A stretch of 8,404 nt of DNA, from contig CAMNFX010000049.1 in assembly GCA_946537585.1 (NCBI GenBank), forward strand, positions 1-8,404, given 5' to 3'. Positions 1 through 5,831 of this stretch are shown here, one piece after another. The position numbers and the translations under genes were made by a program. Under the pieces are notes generated by a model. That model ran no database searches, was not told where the DNA came from, and was given only the letters and a program-made list of their open reading frames with translations. This DNA is from an uncultured Lachnospiraceae bacterium (GTDB taxonomy: Bacteria > Bacillota > Clostridia > Lachnospirales > Lachnospiraceae). Every line of letters begins with the position of its first letter. Within the stretch, counting starts at the first letter, position 1.

Positions 1-55
1 GATGAGCGCTCGCTTCACGTGCGAGAGGTCGTGGGTTCGAGCCCCTCTGGGCCTA
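1..55 (+). tRNA. tRNA-Val(CAC), 3' part only
   Basis: The window opens inside a tRNA gene. Visible parts are the 3' strand of the D stem (GAGC, 4-7), the anticodon stem (CTCGC 9-13 with GCGAG 21-25), and the seven-base loop TTCACGT, which places anticodon CAC at 16-18. A five-base variable loop, the T arm (31-47, loop TTCGAGC), the 3' acceptor strand (TGGGCCT, 48-54) and discriminator A55 follow. Anticodon CAC reads the valine codon GUG. The T stem has one apparent T-T mismatch (T32 opposite T46). CCA is not encoded, so it would be added after transcription. The 5' half lies outside the window. Confidence 0.9.
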
Positions 56-60
56 CTGAA

Positions 61-93
61 AAAAGCCGTATACAAATCAGGTATACGGCTTTT
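61..93 (+). terminator. Intrinsic terminator of the tRNA transcript
   Basis: A 13-bp perfect stem, AAAAGCCGTATAC (61-73) with GTATACGGCTTTT (81-93), closes a 7-base loop. It starts six bases after the tRNA discriminator base, and its 3' arm ends in a T run. This is the form expected for Rho-independent termination of the tRNA gene. Confidence 0.85.
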
Positions 94-108
94 GTAATAT
101 TAAAAATC

Positions 109-138
109 GGGGCAGTTCACTGGGAAAGGAACTGCCCC
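109..138 (-). terminator. Bidirectional terminator ending the dha/PTS operon
   Basis: A 10-bp stem, GGGGCAGTTC (109-118) with GAACTGCCCC (129-138), has a 10-base loop. Read on the minus strand it begins seven bases after the Enzyme I stop codon and is followed by GATTTTTA. On the plus strand it is followed by TTATTTTT. It can therefore end the minus-strand operon and also stop read-through from the tRNA side. Confidence 0.85.
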
Positions 139-144
139 TTATTT

Positions 145-1815
145 TTATGGCTGCTCGCTCATGATGGCGTCGAGCAGCTTTTCTTTGCAGGAGGATACAT
201 CGGTATCCCGGACCTTCTGTCTTAAGGGAAGGACAGAACGCGGCGATACGGACAGTTCGTCGATGCCGATGGAAAGGAAAAACTCCATAAGATCCAGGTC
301 TGCCGCAAGCTCGCCGCAGATACTTACTTCAGTGCCGTACCTGTGTGCATTCTCCGTGATCAGCTTCAGAAGCCTTAAGACAGCAGGATGGTGGGTGTCG
401 CGGAATCTGCCAAGGCTGCTGTTTTGCCGGTCGCAGGCCAGCGTATACTGGGTCAGATCATTGGTGCCGACAGAGAAGAAGTCCACAAGCTGCGCCAGCC
501 GGTCACTCATAAGAGCAGCGGCAGGCGTTTCCACCATGATGCCGATCCTGATACTTTCAGAGACAGGAATGCCCTCCGCGATCAGCTCCTGCTTCACCTG
601 CTCGCATCTGGTTTTTACTTCCTGCACCTCCCAGACGCTTGCTACCATGGGGAACATGATGCCGAGGTTCCCATAGACGGATGCGCGGTACAGAGCCCGC
701 AGCTGGGTTCGGAAGATCTCAGGCCGGTCGAGGCAGATGCGCAGAGCGCGCATGCCAAGGGCGGGGTTTTCTTCCTTTGGCAGGTTGAAATAATCAATCT
801 GCTTATCTGCGCCAATGTCCATGGTCCGGATGATGACCTCCCGGTCTCCCATGGCTGTAAGGACCTTACGGTAAGCCTGAAACTGCGTCTCCTCGTCCGG
901 ATAGTCCTCGCGGCCGAGATATAGGAACTCGCTGCGGAAGAGACCGATGCCCTCACCGTCATTTTCAAGAACTGCGGGAACATCCTCAGGTCCTCCGATG
1001 TTGCAGTAGATCCGGATCCGCTGCCCGTCTTTGCTGACGGCAGGCTTTCCCTTCAGACTTTGCATGAGCTGTGTCTGCTTTTCTGTTTCTTCCTTCTTCC
1101 TCAGAAGCACTTCCTTTGTTTCCGGATCAGGATCGATATAGATGCTGCCGCTGCCGCCGTCCATGAAGGCCTCTTTTCCTTCCAGCGAAGGATCGAGAAT
1201 ACCTTTGGCATTGATGATGGCCGGGATCCCGAAGGTCCTTGCCAGAATGGCAGTGTGGCCGTTTTCGGAGCCCTCTTCGGTGATGAGCCCGAGAACCTTC
1301 TCCTTGTTAAGCTGCACTGTTTCGCTCGGGGCCAGGTCTTTTGCGGCGAGGATCACCGGTCCGTCCGGTTCTTTTGCAGCCTTGTTTCCGGAAAGACAAG
1401 ATGCGATCCTTCCCGACACATCCCTGATATCTGCCGCGCGGGCCTTCAGATACGGGTCATCCAAAGCATCGAACTCTTCGGCCATTGCCGCGCCCGCATC
1501 GATGACAGCCGCTTCCGCTGAAAGCCTCTGTTCGCGGATCAGGGCTTCCACCGCGTCTGTCAGGTCCGGGTCCTCCGCAAGAAGCTGGTGGCCCTCCAGA
1601 AGATCGGCCGCTTCATCGCCGGAGGTCTTACGTGCCTCTTCCGCCAGGATCCCCAGCTGCTCTATCGTTTTTTCCTGTGCCAGAAGGAAACGGTTCCACT
1701 CCGCCTCCGGGTCTGTGACAGTATCCCGCTGCACCCGGACGGCTTCTGTCTGATGAAAATGAAGGGGACCGCAGGCGATCCCGGGGGATACGCCGATACC
1801 TCTGATCGTGATCAT
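145..1815 (-). CDS. ptsI: PTS Enzyme I (phosphoenolpyruvate-protein phosphotransferase)
   Basis: This cytoplasmic enzyme takes the phosphoryl group from PEP onto a histidine and passes it to HPr. The protein has 556 residues, slightly short of the usual 570-575, but all regions are present. The N-terminal domain ends in the phospho-histidine loop GSENGHTAILAR, with His187 as the predicted active site. The C-terminal PEP-binding barrel shows GEGIGLFRSEFLYLGR (Arg294), RTMDIGADK (Arg330), MVETPAA, VGTNDLTQYTLACDR and the catalytic-cysteine loop SICGELA (Cys500). The start has AAAGGAGG upstream. It is the last gene of the dha operon, 81 bases after the HPr gene, and directly precedes a terminator. 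The active-site loop reads ENGH where most family members have TSH. Pyruvate phosphate dikinase and PEP synthase were ruled out by length and by the missing ATP-grasp domain. It may serve DHA kinase only or be the cell's general Enzyme I; context favours the first. Confidence 0.95.
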   Translation of the reverse strand: MITIRGIGVSPGIACGPLHFHQTEAVRVQRDTVTDPEAEWNRFLLAQEKTIEQLGILAEEARKTSGDEAADLLEGHQLLAEDPDLTDAVEALIREQRLSAEAAVIDAGAAMAEEFDALDDPYLKARAADIRDVSGRIASCLSGNKAAKEPDGPVILAAKDLAPSETVQLNKEKVLGLITEEGSENGHTAILARTFGIPAIINAKGILDPSLEGKEAFMDGGSGSIYIDPDPETKEVLLRKKEETEKQTQLMQSLKGKPAVSKDGQRIRIYCNIGGPEDVPAVLENDGEGIGLFRSEFLYLGREDYPDEETQFQAYRKVLTAMGDREVIIRTMDIGADKQIDYFNLPKEENPALGMRALRICLDRPEIFRTQLRALYRASVYGNLGIMFPMVASVWEVQEVKTRCEQVKQELIAEGIPVSESIRIGIMVETPAAALMSDRLAQLVDFFSVGTNDLTQYTLACDRQNSSLGRFRDTHHPAVLRLLKLITENAHRYGTEVSICGELAADLDLMEFFLSIGIDELSVSPRSVLPLRQKVRDTDVSSCKEKLLDAIMSEQP

Positions 1816-1858
1816 GGTCTGCTCCTCCTTTAGCTGATCATAAGCCGGATGAATAAGA

Positions 1859-1885
1859 GCCCGGCACTTACTTTAAGAGCCGGGC
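1859..1885 (-). promoter_or_regulatory. Intercistronic hairpin between HPr and Enzyme I genes
   Basis: GCCCGGC (1859-1865) and GCCGGGC (1879-1885) form a 7-bp GC-rich stem with a 13-base loop in the 81-base gap between the HPr stop and the Enzyme I start. Read on the minus strand it is followed by TCTTATT, only a weak U tract. It may be a leaky terminator or an mRNA-stabilising hairpin that sets a higher HPr than Enzyme I level. The function is inferred. Confidence 0.5.
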
Positions 1886-1896
1886 AGATAAAATGT

Positions 1897-2157
1897 TTAT
1901 AAGTTCTCCTTAAAGAAAGCTTCAATGGCAGCCGCTGCGGACTCTTCGTTTTCACCCTCCACATTGACGGCAACCTTGTCTCCATGCTTTACAGCAAGCT
2001 TCAGTACCGCAGTGGTCCGAAGAAGGTTCGCGGTGCTGTCGCCCAGGCTGATGGAGGCGCTTACTCCCGGAAATTCCTTGATCTTTTTTACGAGAGGCGT
2101 AATGGTGCGGATGTGAATGCCAACCGGATCCGTAATGGTATACTCAAAAGTCTTCAT
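1897..2157 (-). CDS. HPr-family phosphocarrier, probably dedicated to DHA kinase
   Basis: This small cytoplasmic carrier moves the phosphoryl group from Enzyme I to an EIIA-type protein, here most likely DhaM. Its 86 residues match HPr length. The active-site region reads DPVGIHIRT, with catalytic His15 and the conserved Arg17, while the usual Ala16 and Pro18 are Ile and Thr. The segment that normally carries the regulatory serine (NLKS in Bacillus HPr) reads NLLR, so Arg47 replaces Ser46. HPr kinase could not phosphorylate it there, and it should not act as a CcpA co-repressor. This is the reverse of Crh, which keeps Ser46 but lacks His15. The start has TAAGGAGG eight bases upstream, overlapping the dhaK stop codon; the gap to dhaK is 13 bases. 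No ptsH symbol is given because it may not be the cell's general HPr. Confidence 0.92.
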   Translation of the reverse strand: MKTFEYTITDPVGIHIRTITPLVKKIKEFPGVSASISLGDSTANLLRTTAVLKLAVKHGDKVAVNVEGENEESAAAAIEAFFKENL

Positions 2158-2170
2158 TTATCGTGCCTCC

Positions 2171-3166
2171 TTATGCCTGTACAAAGGCCGGCGTATCCGC
2201 CGGAGCATTCAGCAGGGCCTCGAGCTCCTCATCGAGCTTTAAAAGCGTGATGGAGAAGCCCTCCATGTCAAGGGAGGTCATGAAGTTGCCGGTCAGGGTC
2301 TTCGCAATGACAAGGCCCTTTTCGGTCAGGACATCATGGATATGATTATTGGCGATATAGAGCTCCATCAGGGGAGTGCCGCCCATGCCGTTGACGATGA
2401 CGGCGATCCGGTCTCCGGGTGCATAGATGCCCTCTGCAAGGATCTTTTCCAGGAGCTTATCGCTGATGTCATTGACAGAGCTCAGCTTTTCACGGTTCAC
2501 ACCGGGCTCGCCATGGATGCCGATGCCGATCTCGACCTCATCATCGGCGAGATCAAAGCTGGGTCTTCCGGCAGCAGGAACCGTGCAGGCATCCAGCGCC
2601 ATGCCCATCGAACGGACGTTGGCAATGACTTTTTCGGCGACACGTTTGACATCTGCCAGGTCTCCGCCTGCCTCAGCGCAGGCGCCTGCGATCTTGTGGA
2701 CAAAAATGGTGCCCGCGATCCCGCGCCGTCCGGTCGTGAAGGTGCTGTCCTCCACTGCGACATCGTCGGCAACGATCACCTGTTCGACCTCGATGCCTTC
2801 ATCCGCAGCCATATCGGCAGCCATTTCGAAGTTCATCACATCGCCGGTATAGTTTTTGATCACCAGCAGCACGCCCTTGCCGCCGTCGGCAGCCTTGATG
2901 GCTTCATAGACCTGGTCGGGAGTGGGAGAGGTAAAGACTGCACCGGCTACTGCAGCATCCAGCATGCCTTTTCCGACAAAGCCGCCATGTGCCGGCTCGT
3001 GACCGCTGCCTCCGCCGGAGACCAGTGCGACCTTGCCCGCAGAGCCTCCGGCACGCACCAGGACATCGAGCCCTTCGAGACGCCGGACATACTGCGGGCA
3101 CGCTTTGGCCATGCCGTCGAGCATTTCGCTGACTACGTTATCGACTTCATTGATAAGCTTCTTCAT
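2171..3166 (-). CDS. dhaK: Dihydroxyacetone kinase, substrate-binding subunit DhaK
   Basis: DhaK binds dihydroxyacetone covalently, as a hemiaminal on a histidine, and presents it to DhaL for phosphorylation to dihydroxyacetone phosphate in the cytoplasm. The 331-residue protein is full length. Key family residues are visible: VSGGGSGHEPAHGGFVGKG with His56, KNYTGDVMNF with Asp109, and GIGIHGEPG with His218, the substrate-anchoring histidine. These fall at the same numbers as in the E. coli protein. The conserved NGMGGTPLMELY and KTLTGNFMTSLDM segments follow. The start has an AGGAGGG ribosome site. It is the third gene of the operon, whereas dhaK usually comes first. It lies 134 bases after dhaM and 13 bases before the HPr gene. 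An ATP-dependent kinase is unlikely, since the ADP-holding domain is the separate DhaL. Confidence 0.96.
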   Translation of the reverse strand: MKKLINEVDNVVSEMLDGMAKACPQYVRRLEGLDVLVRAGGSAGKVALVSGGGSGHEPAHGGFVGKGMLDAAVAGAVFTSPTPDQVYEAIKAADGGKGVLLVIKNYTGDVMNFEMAADMAADEGIEVEQVIVADDVAVEDSTFTTGRRGIAGTIFVHKIAGACAEAGGDLADVKRVAEKVIANVRSMGMALDACTVPAAGRPSFDLADDEVEIGIGIHGEPGVNREKLSSVNDISDKLLEKILAEGIYAPGDRIAVIVNGMGGTPLMELYIANNHIHDVLTEKGLVIAKTLTGNFMTSLDMEGFSITLLKLDEELEALLNAPADTPAFVQA

Positions 3167-3213
3167 GACGGAACCCTCCTGAAACAGTTACGTATTAAAC
3201 AAATGAATATGAG

Positions 3214-3232
3214 CTGCCCTGCAAAGGGGCAG
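3214..3232 (-). promoter_or_regulatory. Hairpin in the dhaM-dhaK gap
   Basis: The 134 bases between dhaM and dhaK hold no gene. They contain the inverted repeat CTGCCC (3214-3219) with GGGCAG (3227-3232), extendable by one wobble pair. No U tract follows it on the minus strand, so it is not a convincing terminator. It may be an mRNA processing or stability element. No strong internal promoter was found in this gap. Confidence 0.35.
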
Positions 3233-3300
3233 TTTGCTATAAGCTGCGCGCTTTTTTCGTGTCTGATCTGTGCTGCCGGGTTACAGGCGAAGAGGAAGAG

Positions 3301-3687
3301 TTAAAGCTTCAGCTCTCCCCGGGATTCCTCCGCTGCAGCTACCACTTCGTCAAGCGACGCGCCGGTGGAGGCTTCGACTACTGCGACCACGGCCCCCTCC
3401 ACCAGGGGAGCGTCGATGATCCGGGCGGGGAATTCCCCGTCCAGAAGCTCAACGGCAGTCTCCGCGCTCATGATGCCGCTGCCGAGATCCACTAAAAGTG
3501 CCACGCCGTCGCCCTCATTGGCAGTTTTCATGGCATCAAGGATCTTCATGGGATCGGTGCCGAGGGAGCCGTCCTCGAGCCCTCCGGCAGGGATCAGGTT
3601 CTGATAGTCGGGTGCCATCTGTCCTGCAAGATCCCGTACCCCCTCCGCTATTTTAGAGCTGTGTGAAACAATGACCAGTCCTACCAT
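3301..3687 (-). CDS. dhaM: Dihydroxyacetone kinase phosphotransferase subunit DhaM (EIIA domain only)
   Basis: DhaM is a mannose-type EIIA protein that receives phosphate from HPr and re-phosphorylates the ADP held on DhaL. The protein has 128 residues: a single EIIA domain, without the HPr and EI domains fused to it in E. coli. His9 in VIVSHSSKIAEG is the predicted phosphorylation site. The motifs GGLEDGSLGTDPMKI and DLGSGIMSAETAVELL are typical of DhaM. The start at 3687 was chosen over an in-frame ATG at 3723 because GGGAGG lies six bases upstream and the family begins right at this methionine. The gene begins one base after the dhaL stop codon, so the two are probably translationally coupled. 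The missing HPr and EI functions are supplied by the last two genes of the same operon. Confidence 0.95.
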   Translation of the reverse strand: MVGLVIVSHSSKIAEGVRDLAGQMAPDYQNLIPAGGLEDGSLGTDPMKILDAMKTANEGDGVALLVDLGSGIMSAETAVELLDGEFPARIIDAPLVEGAVVAVVEASTGASLDEVVAAAEESRGELKL

Positions 3688-3688
3688 T

Positions 3689-4312
3689 TCAGGCCTCCCT
3701 GCAATAATCCCGGATCGCTTCAAGTGTCAGCAGAGCTGAGGTGGCGCCGGGGTCCTGATGACCGATGCTGCGGTCTCCGAGATAACTGGCTCTGCCCTTG
3801 GTGGCGCGGATGGTTTTGGTATATTCCACACCGTCCCGGGCAGCTGCGCAGGCAGCATCGAGCATTTCCAAAAGAGAGGCTCCGGCTTCGAGCTTTGCGG
3901 TATATGCTTCAAGAGCAGGAATCAGGGCGTCGAGCATGGTTTTTTCTCCCTGCACGGCCTTTCCCCGTTTTTCAACGCCCTTGACGGCTGCGTCAAGCAT
4001 ATCCCGCAGATCTTCCGGCGTCAGCGTTTCCTTTCCCATGGACACCTTGCCCGCTTCCATATAAGCAGTGCCGTAGAGAGGCCCCGAAGCGCCGCCTACG
4101 GTAGACAGCAGTGTCATGCCGGTCTTTTTCAGGACCGCGCCGATATCAGGGACATCCTGAGGGACCTTTTCAAGAACCGCCTGAAATCCGCGGGCCATGT
4201 TGACGCCGTGATCGGCATCGCCGATCTCCCGGTCTAAGTCTGTGAGAAAATCCCTGTTGTCAATGATCGTCTTTGCGATCCCGGCAATACAGTCATAAAC
4301 TAAAGTCGCCAT
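3689..4312 (-). CDS. dhaL: Dihydroxyacetone kinase, ADP-binding subunit DhaL
   Basis: DhaL carries a permanently bound ADP that DhaM converts to ATP in place; it then phosphorylates dihydroxyacetone bound to DhaK. The 207-residue protein has the metal and nucleotide motif LTDLDREIGDADHG (Asp27, Asp32, Asp34, with the spacing of the E. coli Mg-ADP ligands). It also has the phosphate-binding segment GGASGPLYGT (about 73-82) and the C-terminal GRASYLGDRSIGHQDPGATS. The start at 4312 has AGGAGG nine bases upstream; an in-frame ATG at 4363 would add 17 residues with no family similarity. It is the first gene of the operon, about 107 bases downstream of the predicted transcription start. The DAK2 domain of FakA (fatty acid kinase) is related, but the length and the dhaM/dhaK neighbours make DHA kinase clear. 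Confidence 0.96.
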   Translation of the reverse strand: MATLVYDCIAGIAKTIIDNRDFLTDLDREIGDADHGVNMARGFQAVLEKVPQDVPDIGAVLKKTGMTLLSTVGGASGPLYGTAYMEAGKVSMGKETLTPEDLRDMLDAAVKGVEKRGKAVQGEKTMLDALIPALEAYTAKLEAGASLLEMLDAACAAARDGVEYTKTIRATKGRASYLGDRSIGHQDPGATSALLTLEAIRDYCREA

Positions 4313-4365
4313 ACCGCAATTCCTCCTGGTGAAAGCTGGTGATATAACTCGGATATTCTGCAACT

Positions 4366-4409
4366 GTTCAGCCGCTGCTTTCCGCCATTCAATCAGGCAG
4401 GTGCTGAAC
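4366..4409 (-). promoter_or_regulatory. Leader hairpin / inverted repeat upstream of dhaL
   Basis: GTTCAGC (4366-4372) and GCTGAAC (4403-4409) form a perfect 7-bp inverted repeat. An inner GCAG/CTGC pairing can extend it after a small internal loop. It lies roughly between +11 and +54 of the predicted dha transcript. No U tract follows it, so it is not a simple attenuator. It could be a regulator-binding site or a structured leader; no known family was recognised. Confidence 0.4.
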
Positions 4410-4425
4410 CGTTACGATTTACTTC

Positions 4426-4454
4426 ATTATAGTCTTCTTCCAGTGCCTTCGCAA
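4426..4454 (-). promoter_or_regulatory. Predicted sigma-A promoter of the dha/PTS operon
   Basis: On the minus strand, TTGCGA (4454-4449) is followed after exactly 17 bases by TATAAT (4431-4426). The -10 box is a perfect consensus and the -35 matches at four of six positions. The predicted start near 4419 leaves a leader of about 107 bases before dhaL. The promoter lies just beyond the terminator at 4495-4542, which separates it from the upstream transporter gene. Confidence 0.7.
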
Positions 4455-4494
4455 GCTGTGGCCGACCGTTCGGAAGAATGCTTTCCGGCAAAAC

Positions 4495-4542
4495 AAAAAG
4501 CCTTTGCACAGAGCCGGAACAGCTCTGTACAAAGGCTTTTTT
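4495..4542 (-). terminator. Terminator after the EamA transporter gene
   Basis: A long stem pairs GCCTTTG (4500-4506) with CAAAGGC (4530-4536). After one mismatch it continues with ACAGAGC (4508-4514) against GCTCTGT (4522-4528), around a 7-base loop. Both sides are flanked by A or T runs (AAAAA at 4495-4499, T run 4537-4542). It can therefore work on either strand. On the minus strand it ends the transporter transcript, 41 bases after its stop codon, and insulates the dha promoter. Confidence 0.85.
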
Positions 4543-4583
4543 AAGTTTAGGGGGTTCGGTTGGAAACGGCAGCTAAAGTGATA

Positions 4584-5516
4584 TCAGGCAAGGGTCACGC
4601 GTCTGCTTCCTGCGGCAAGCAGGGCGGTGTTCCGGCGGGTACTGAGTCTGCTGAACGCGTTTATAATCACGGCTTCGAGCTTCGGAATGAAAATGCTGGA
4701 CATGATGAGGGCAGCGCCGATCAGGCCGGAGACTCCGAGACGCTCACCCATGAAGAGCATGCTCATCAGAGAAGCGGATACCGGAGAAATGGCGCAGAGA
4801 AGTCCGGCGCGTTCCGGCGTGGTATGGCTCTGGGCTACCGGCTGCAGGGTCAGTCCGAAAGCGGAGCAGATGACTGCAAGGCCAAGGATGCATCCCCACT
4901 CCGCGCCGGTCTCGGGGAGTCTCGGCATTTCAAAGAACAGGGAAGCGATCAGCCCGTAGAGGCCGAGGAAACCGTTCTGAAGGACGCCCATCTCGAAAAC
5001 CTCCTTGCCGTTGCCGAAAGCAGCGCTGACCAGGATATAGGCGGTGTACATCAGCGCAGCCCCGAGAGCAAAGAGCTCACCGGTGCCGATGCCATGGAGT
5101 CCTCCCTTCATGGTCAGGCAGAAAATACCGGCAAGAGCGATGAGACTGCTCACGATCGTGACCGGACGGGGAAGCCTGCGGATCACGAGAGAATGAAACA
5201 GCGGAACAAAAACGACGGCGCTGTTCTCAAGGAATGCGGTCGTGGAAGCGTCCGTCCGCTTGAGGCCGTTGAGCTCAGCGACCAGGATCGCGAAAAATAC
5301 GCCGCTTAAGACAGCACTGCGGATGACGGTGCCGGGATGGACCCGCATCAGTTTTTTGCGGAATATGAATCCCAGAATGGCAAATGCCATCAGGTACCGG
5401 ACCGCGATCATATTGAAGATACCGAGGCTTTGAAGGCCGATCTTGGAAAACAGGAAGGATGCGCTTCTGGCGATGATCAGTGCCGCAAGTAAGATTTCCG
5501 CTTTTCTCTGTGTCAT
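4584..5516 (-). CDS. EamA/DMT-family inner-membrane transporter
   Basis: This is a probable metabolite exporter of the drug/metabolite transporter superfamily; the substrate cannot be told from sequence. The 310-residue protein is strongly hydrophobic, with about ten membrane segments (roughly 7-27, 31-52, 64-81, 92-112, 118-135, 146-165, 177-195, 206-224, 237-257, 260-279), arranged as two EamA repeats of five. The second repeat ends with MGERLGVSGLIGAALIMSSI, a typical EamA signature. A basic tail of about 30 residues follows. The start at 5516 has AAAGGGAG upstream; an in-frame ATG at 5561 would add 15 charged residues before the first membrane segment. It is divergent from the LysR-type gene at 5832 and probably under its control, judging by the operator between them. 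Members of the family export amino acids, nucleosides or drugs. Confidence 0.9.
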   Translation of the reverse strand: MTQRKAEILLAALIIARSASFLFSKIGLQSLGIFNMIAVRYLMAFAILGFIFRKKLMRVHPGTVIRSAVLSGVFFAILVAELNGLKRTDASTTAFLENSAVVFVPLFHSLVIRRLPRPVTIVSSLIALAGIFCLTMKGGLHGIGTGELFALGAALMYTAYILVSAAFGNGKEVFEMGVLQNGFLGLYGLIASLFFEMPRLPETGAEWGCILGLAVICSAFGLTLQPVAQSHTTPERAGLLCAISPVSASLMSMLFMGERLGVSGLIGAALIMSSIFIPKLEAVIINAFSRLSTRRNTALLAAGSRRVTLA

Positions 5517-5620
5517 GATGTATCTCCCTTTCAGGGCTTTGCGAAGCCTGTATGATTTCATTTCGTGATTCCGGGTGATGACCTTTATGTTCAGGACCCG
5601 CTGCTCTTTTCAGCAAGGCC

Positions 5621-5649
5621 AATATAACATGAGATCTTATTTGCGTAAA
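5621..5649 (-). promoter_or_regulatory. Predicted promoter of the EamA transporter gene
   Basis: On the minus strand, TTTACG (5649-5644) and TATATT (5626-5621) are separated by 17 bases. Four of six -35 bases match consensus. The predicted start is near 5614, giving a leader of about 100 bases. The imperfect -35 fits a promoter that needs an activator, and the LysR-type operator is centred about 65 bases upstream of this start. Confidence 0.55.
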
Positions 5650-5665
5650 GCGACATAAAATCAAT

Positions 5666-5692
5666 CTATCTTTGACAAAAACGCAAAGATAG
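5666..5692. promoter_or_regulatory. LysR-type operator between the divergent regulator and transporter genes
   Basis: A perfect 9-bp inverted repeat, CTATCTTTG (5666-5674) with CAAAGATAG (5684-5692), has a 9-base spacer. It contains the T-N11-A core expected for LysR-type regulators (T5673 to A5685). It overlaps the -35 box of the regulator's own predicted promoter and lies about 65 bases upstream of the transporter's predicted start. This suits autorepression and activation of the divergent gene. The 315-base gap 5517-5831 otherwise holds only the two promoters. Confidence 0.75.
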
Positions 5693-5700
5693 GGTAAATT
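5672..5700 (+). promoter_or_regulatory. Predicted promoter of the LysR-type regulator gene
   Basis: A perfect -35 TTGACA (5672-5677) is followed after 17 bases by TAAATT (5695-5700, four of six matches). The predicted start is near 5707. The -35 and the spacer lie inside the inverted repeat at 5666-5692, so bound regulator would block RNA polymerase. Confidence 0.65.
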
Positions 5701-5831
5701 TAACATATGCCCGTTCCGCTGCCGCTGAGAGTCTCCATGTCAGAAAAGCGGATGGGATAACAAGCCCGTTCTGAGACAAGGTTCAGATGAGTCAGGGGCC
5801 GGCTGTAAAAAAAGGAAAAGGGGAAGGATAT

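Noticed and set aside
145..1815. Pyruvate phosphate dikinase or PEP synthase instead of Enzyme I
   Set aside because: The protein is 556 residues, has no ATP-grasp domain, and lies beside an HPr gene.
3180..3230. Internal promoter for dhaK
   Set aside because: Only a TTGCAG/TTTAAT pair with a 19-base spacer can be made, too weak to claim.
2336..3304. Long plus-strand open frame opposite dhaK (322 codons)
   Set aside because: It is antisense to an unmistakable dhaK, has no family resemblance and no ribosome site, and reflects GC-biased codons on the other strand.
4395..4425. CcpA cre site near the dha promoter
   Set aside because: TGAACCGTTACGA looks loosely similar, but the TG and CG positions do not fit the cre pattern together.
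4560..5309. Plus-strand open frame of 249 codons opposite the transporter gene
   Set aside because: Its translation is a highly charged, low-complexity stretch typical of an antisense shadow of a membrane protein gene; it has no recognisable domain.
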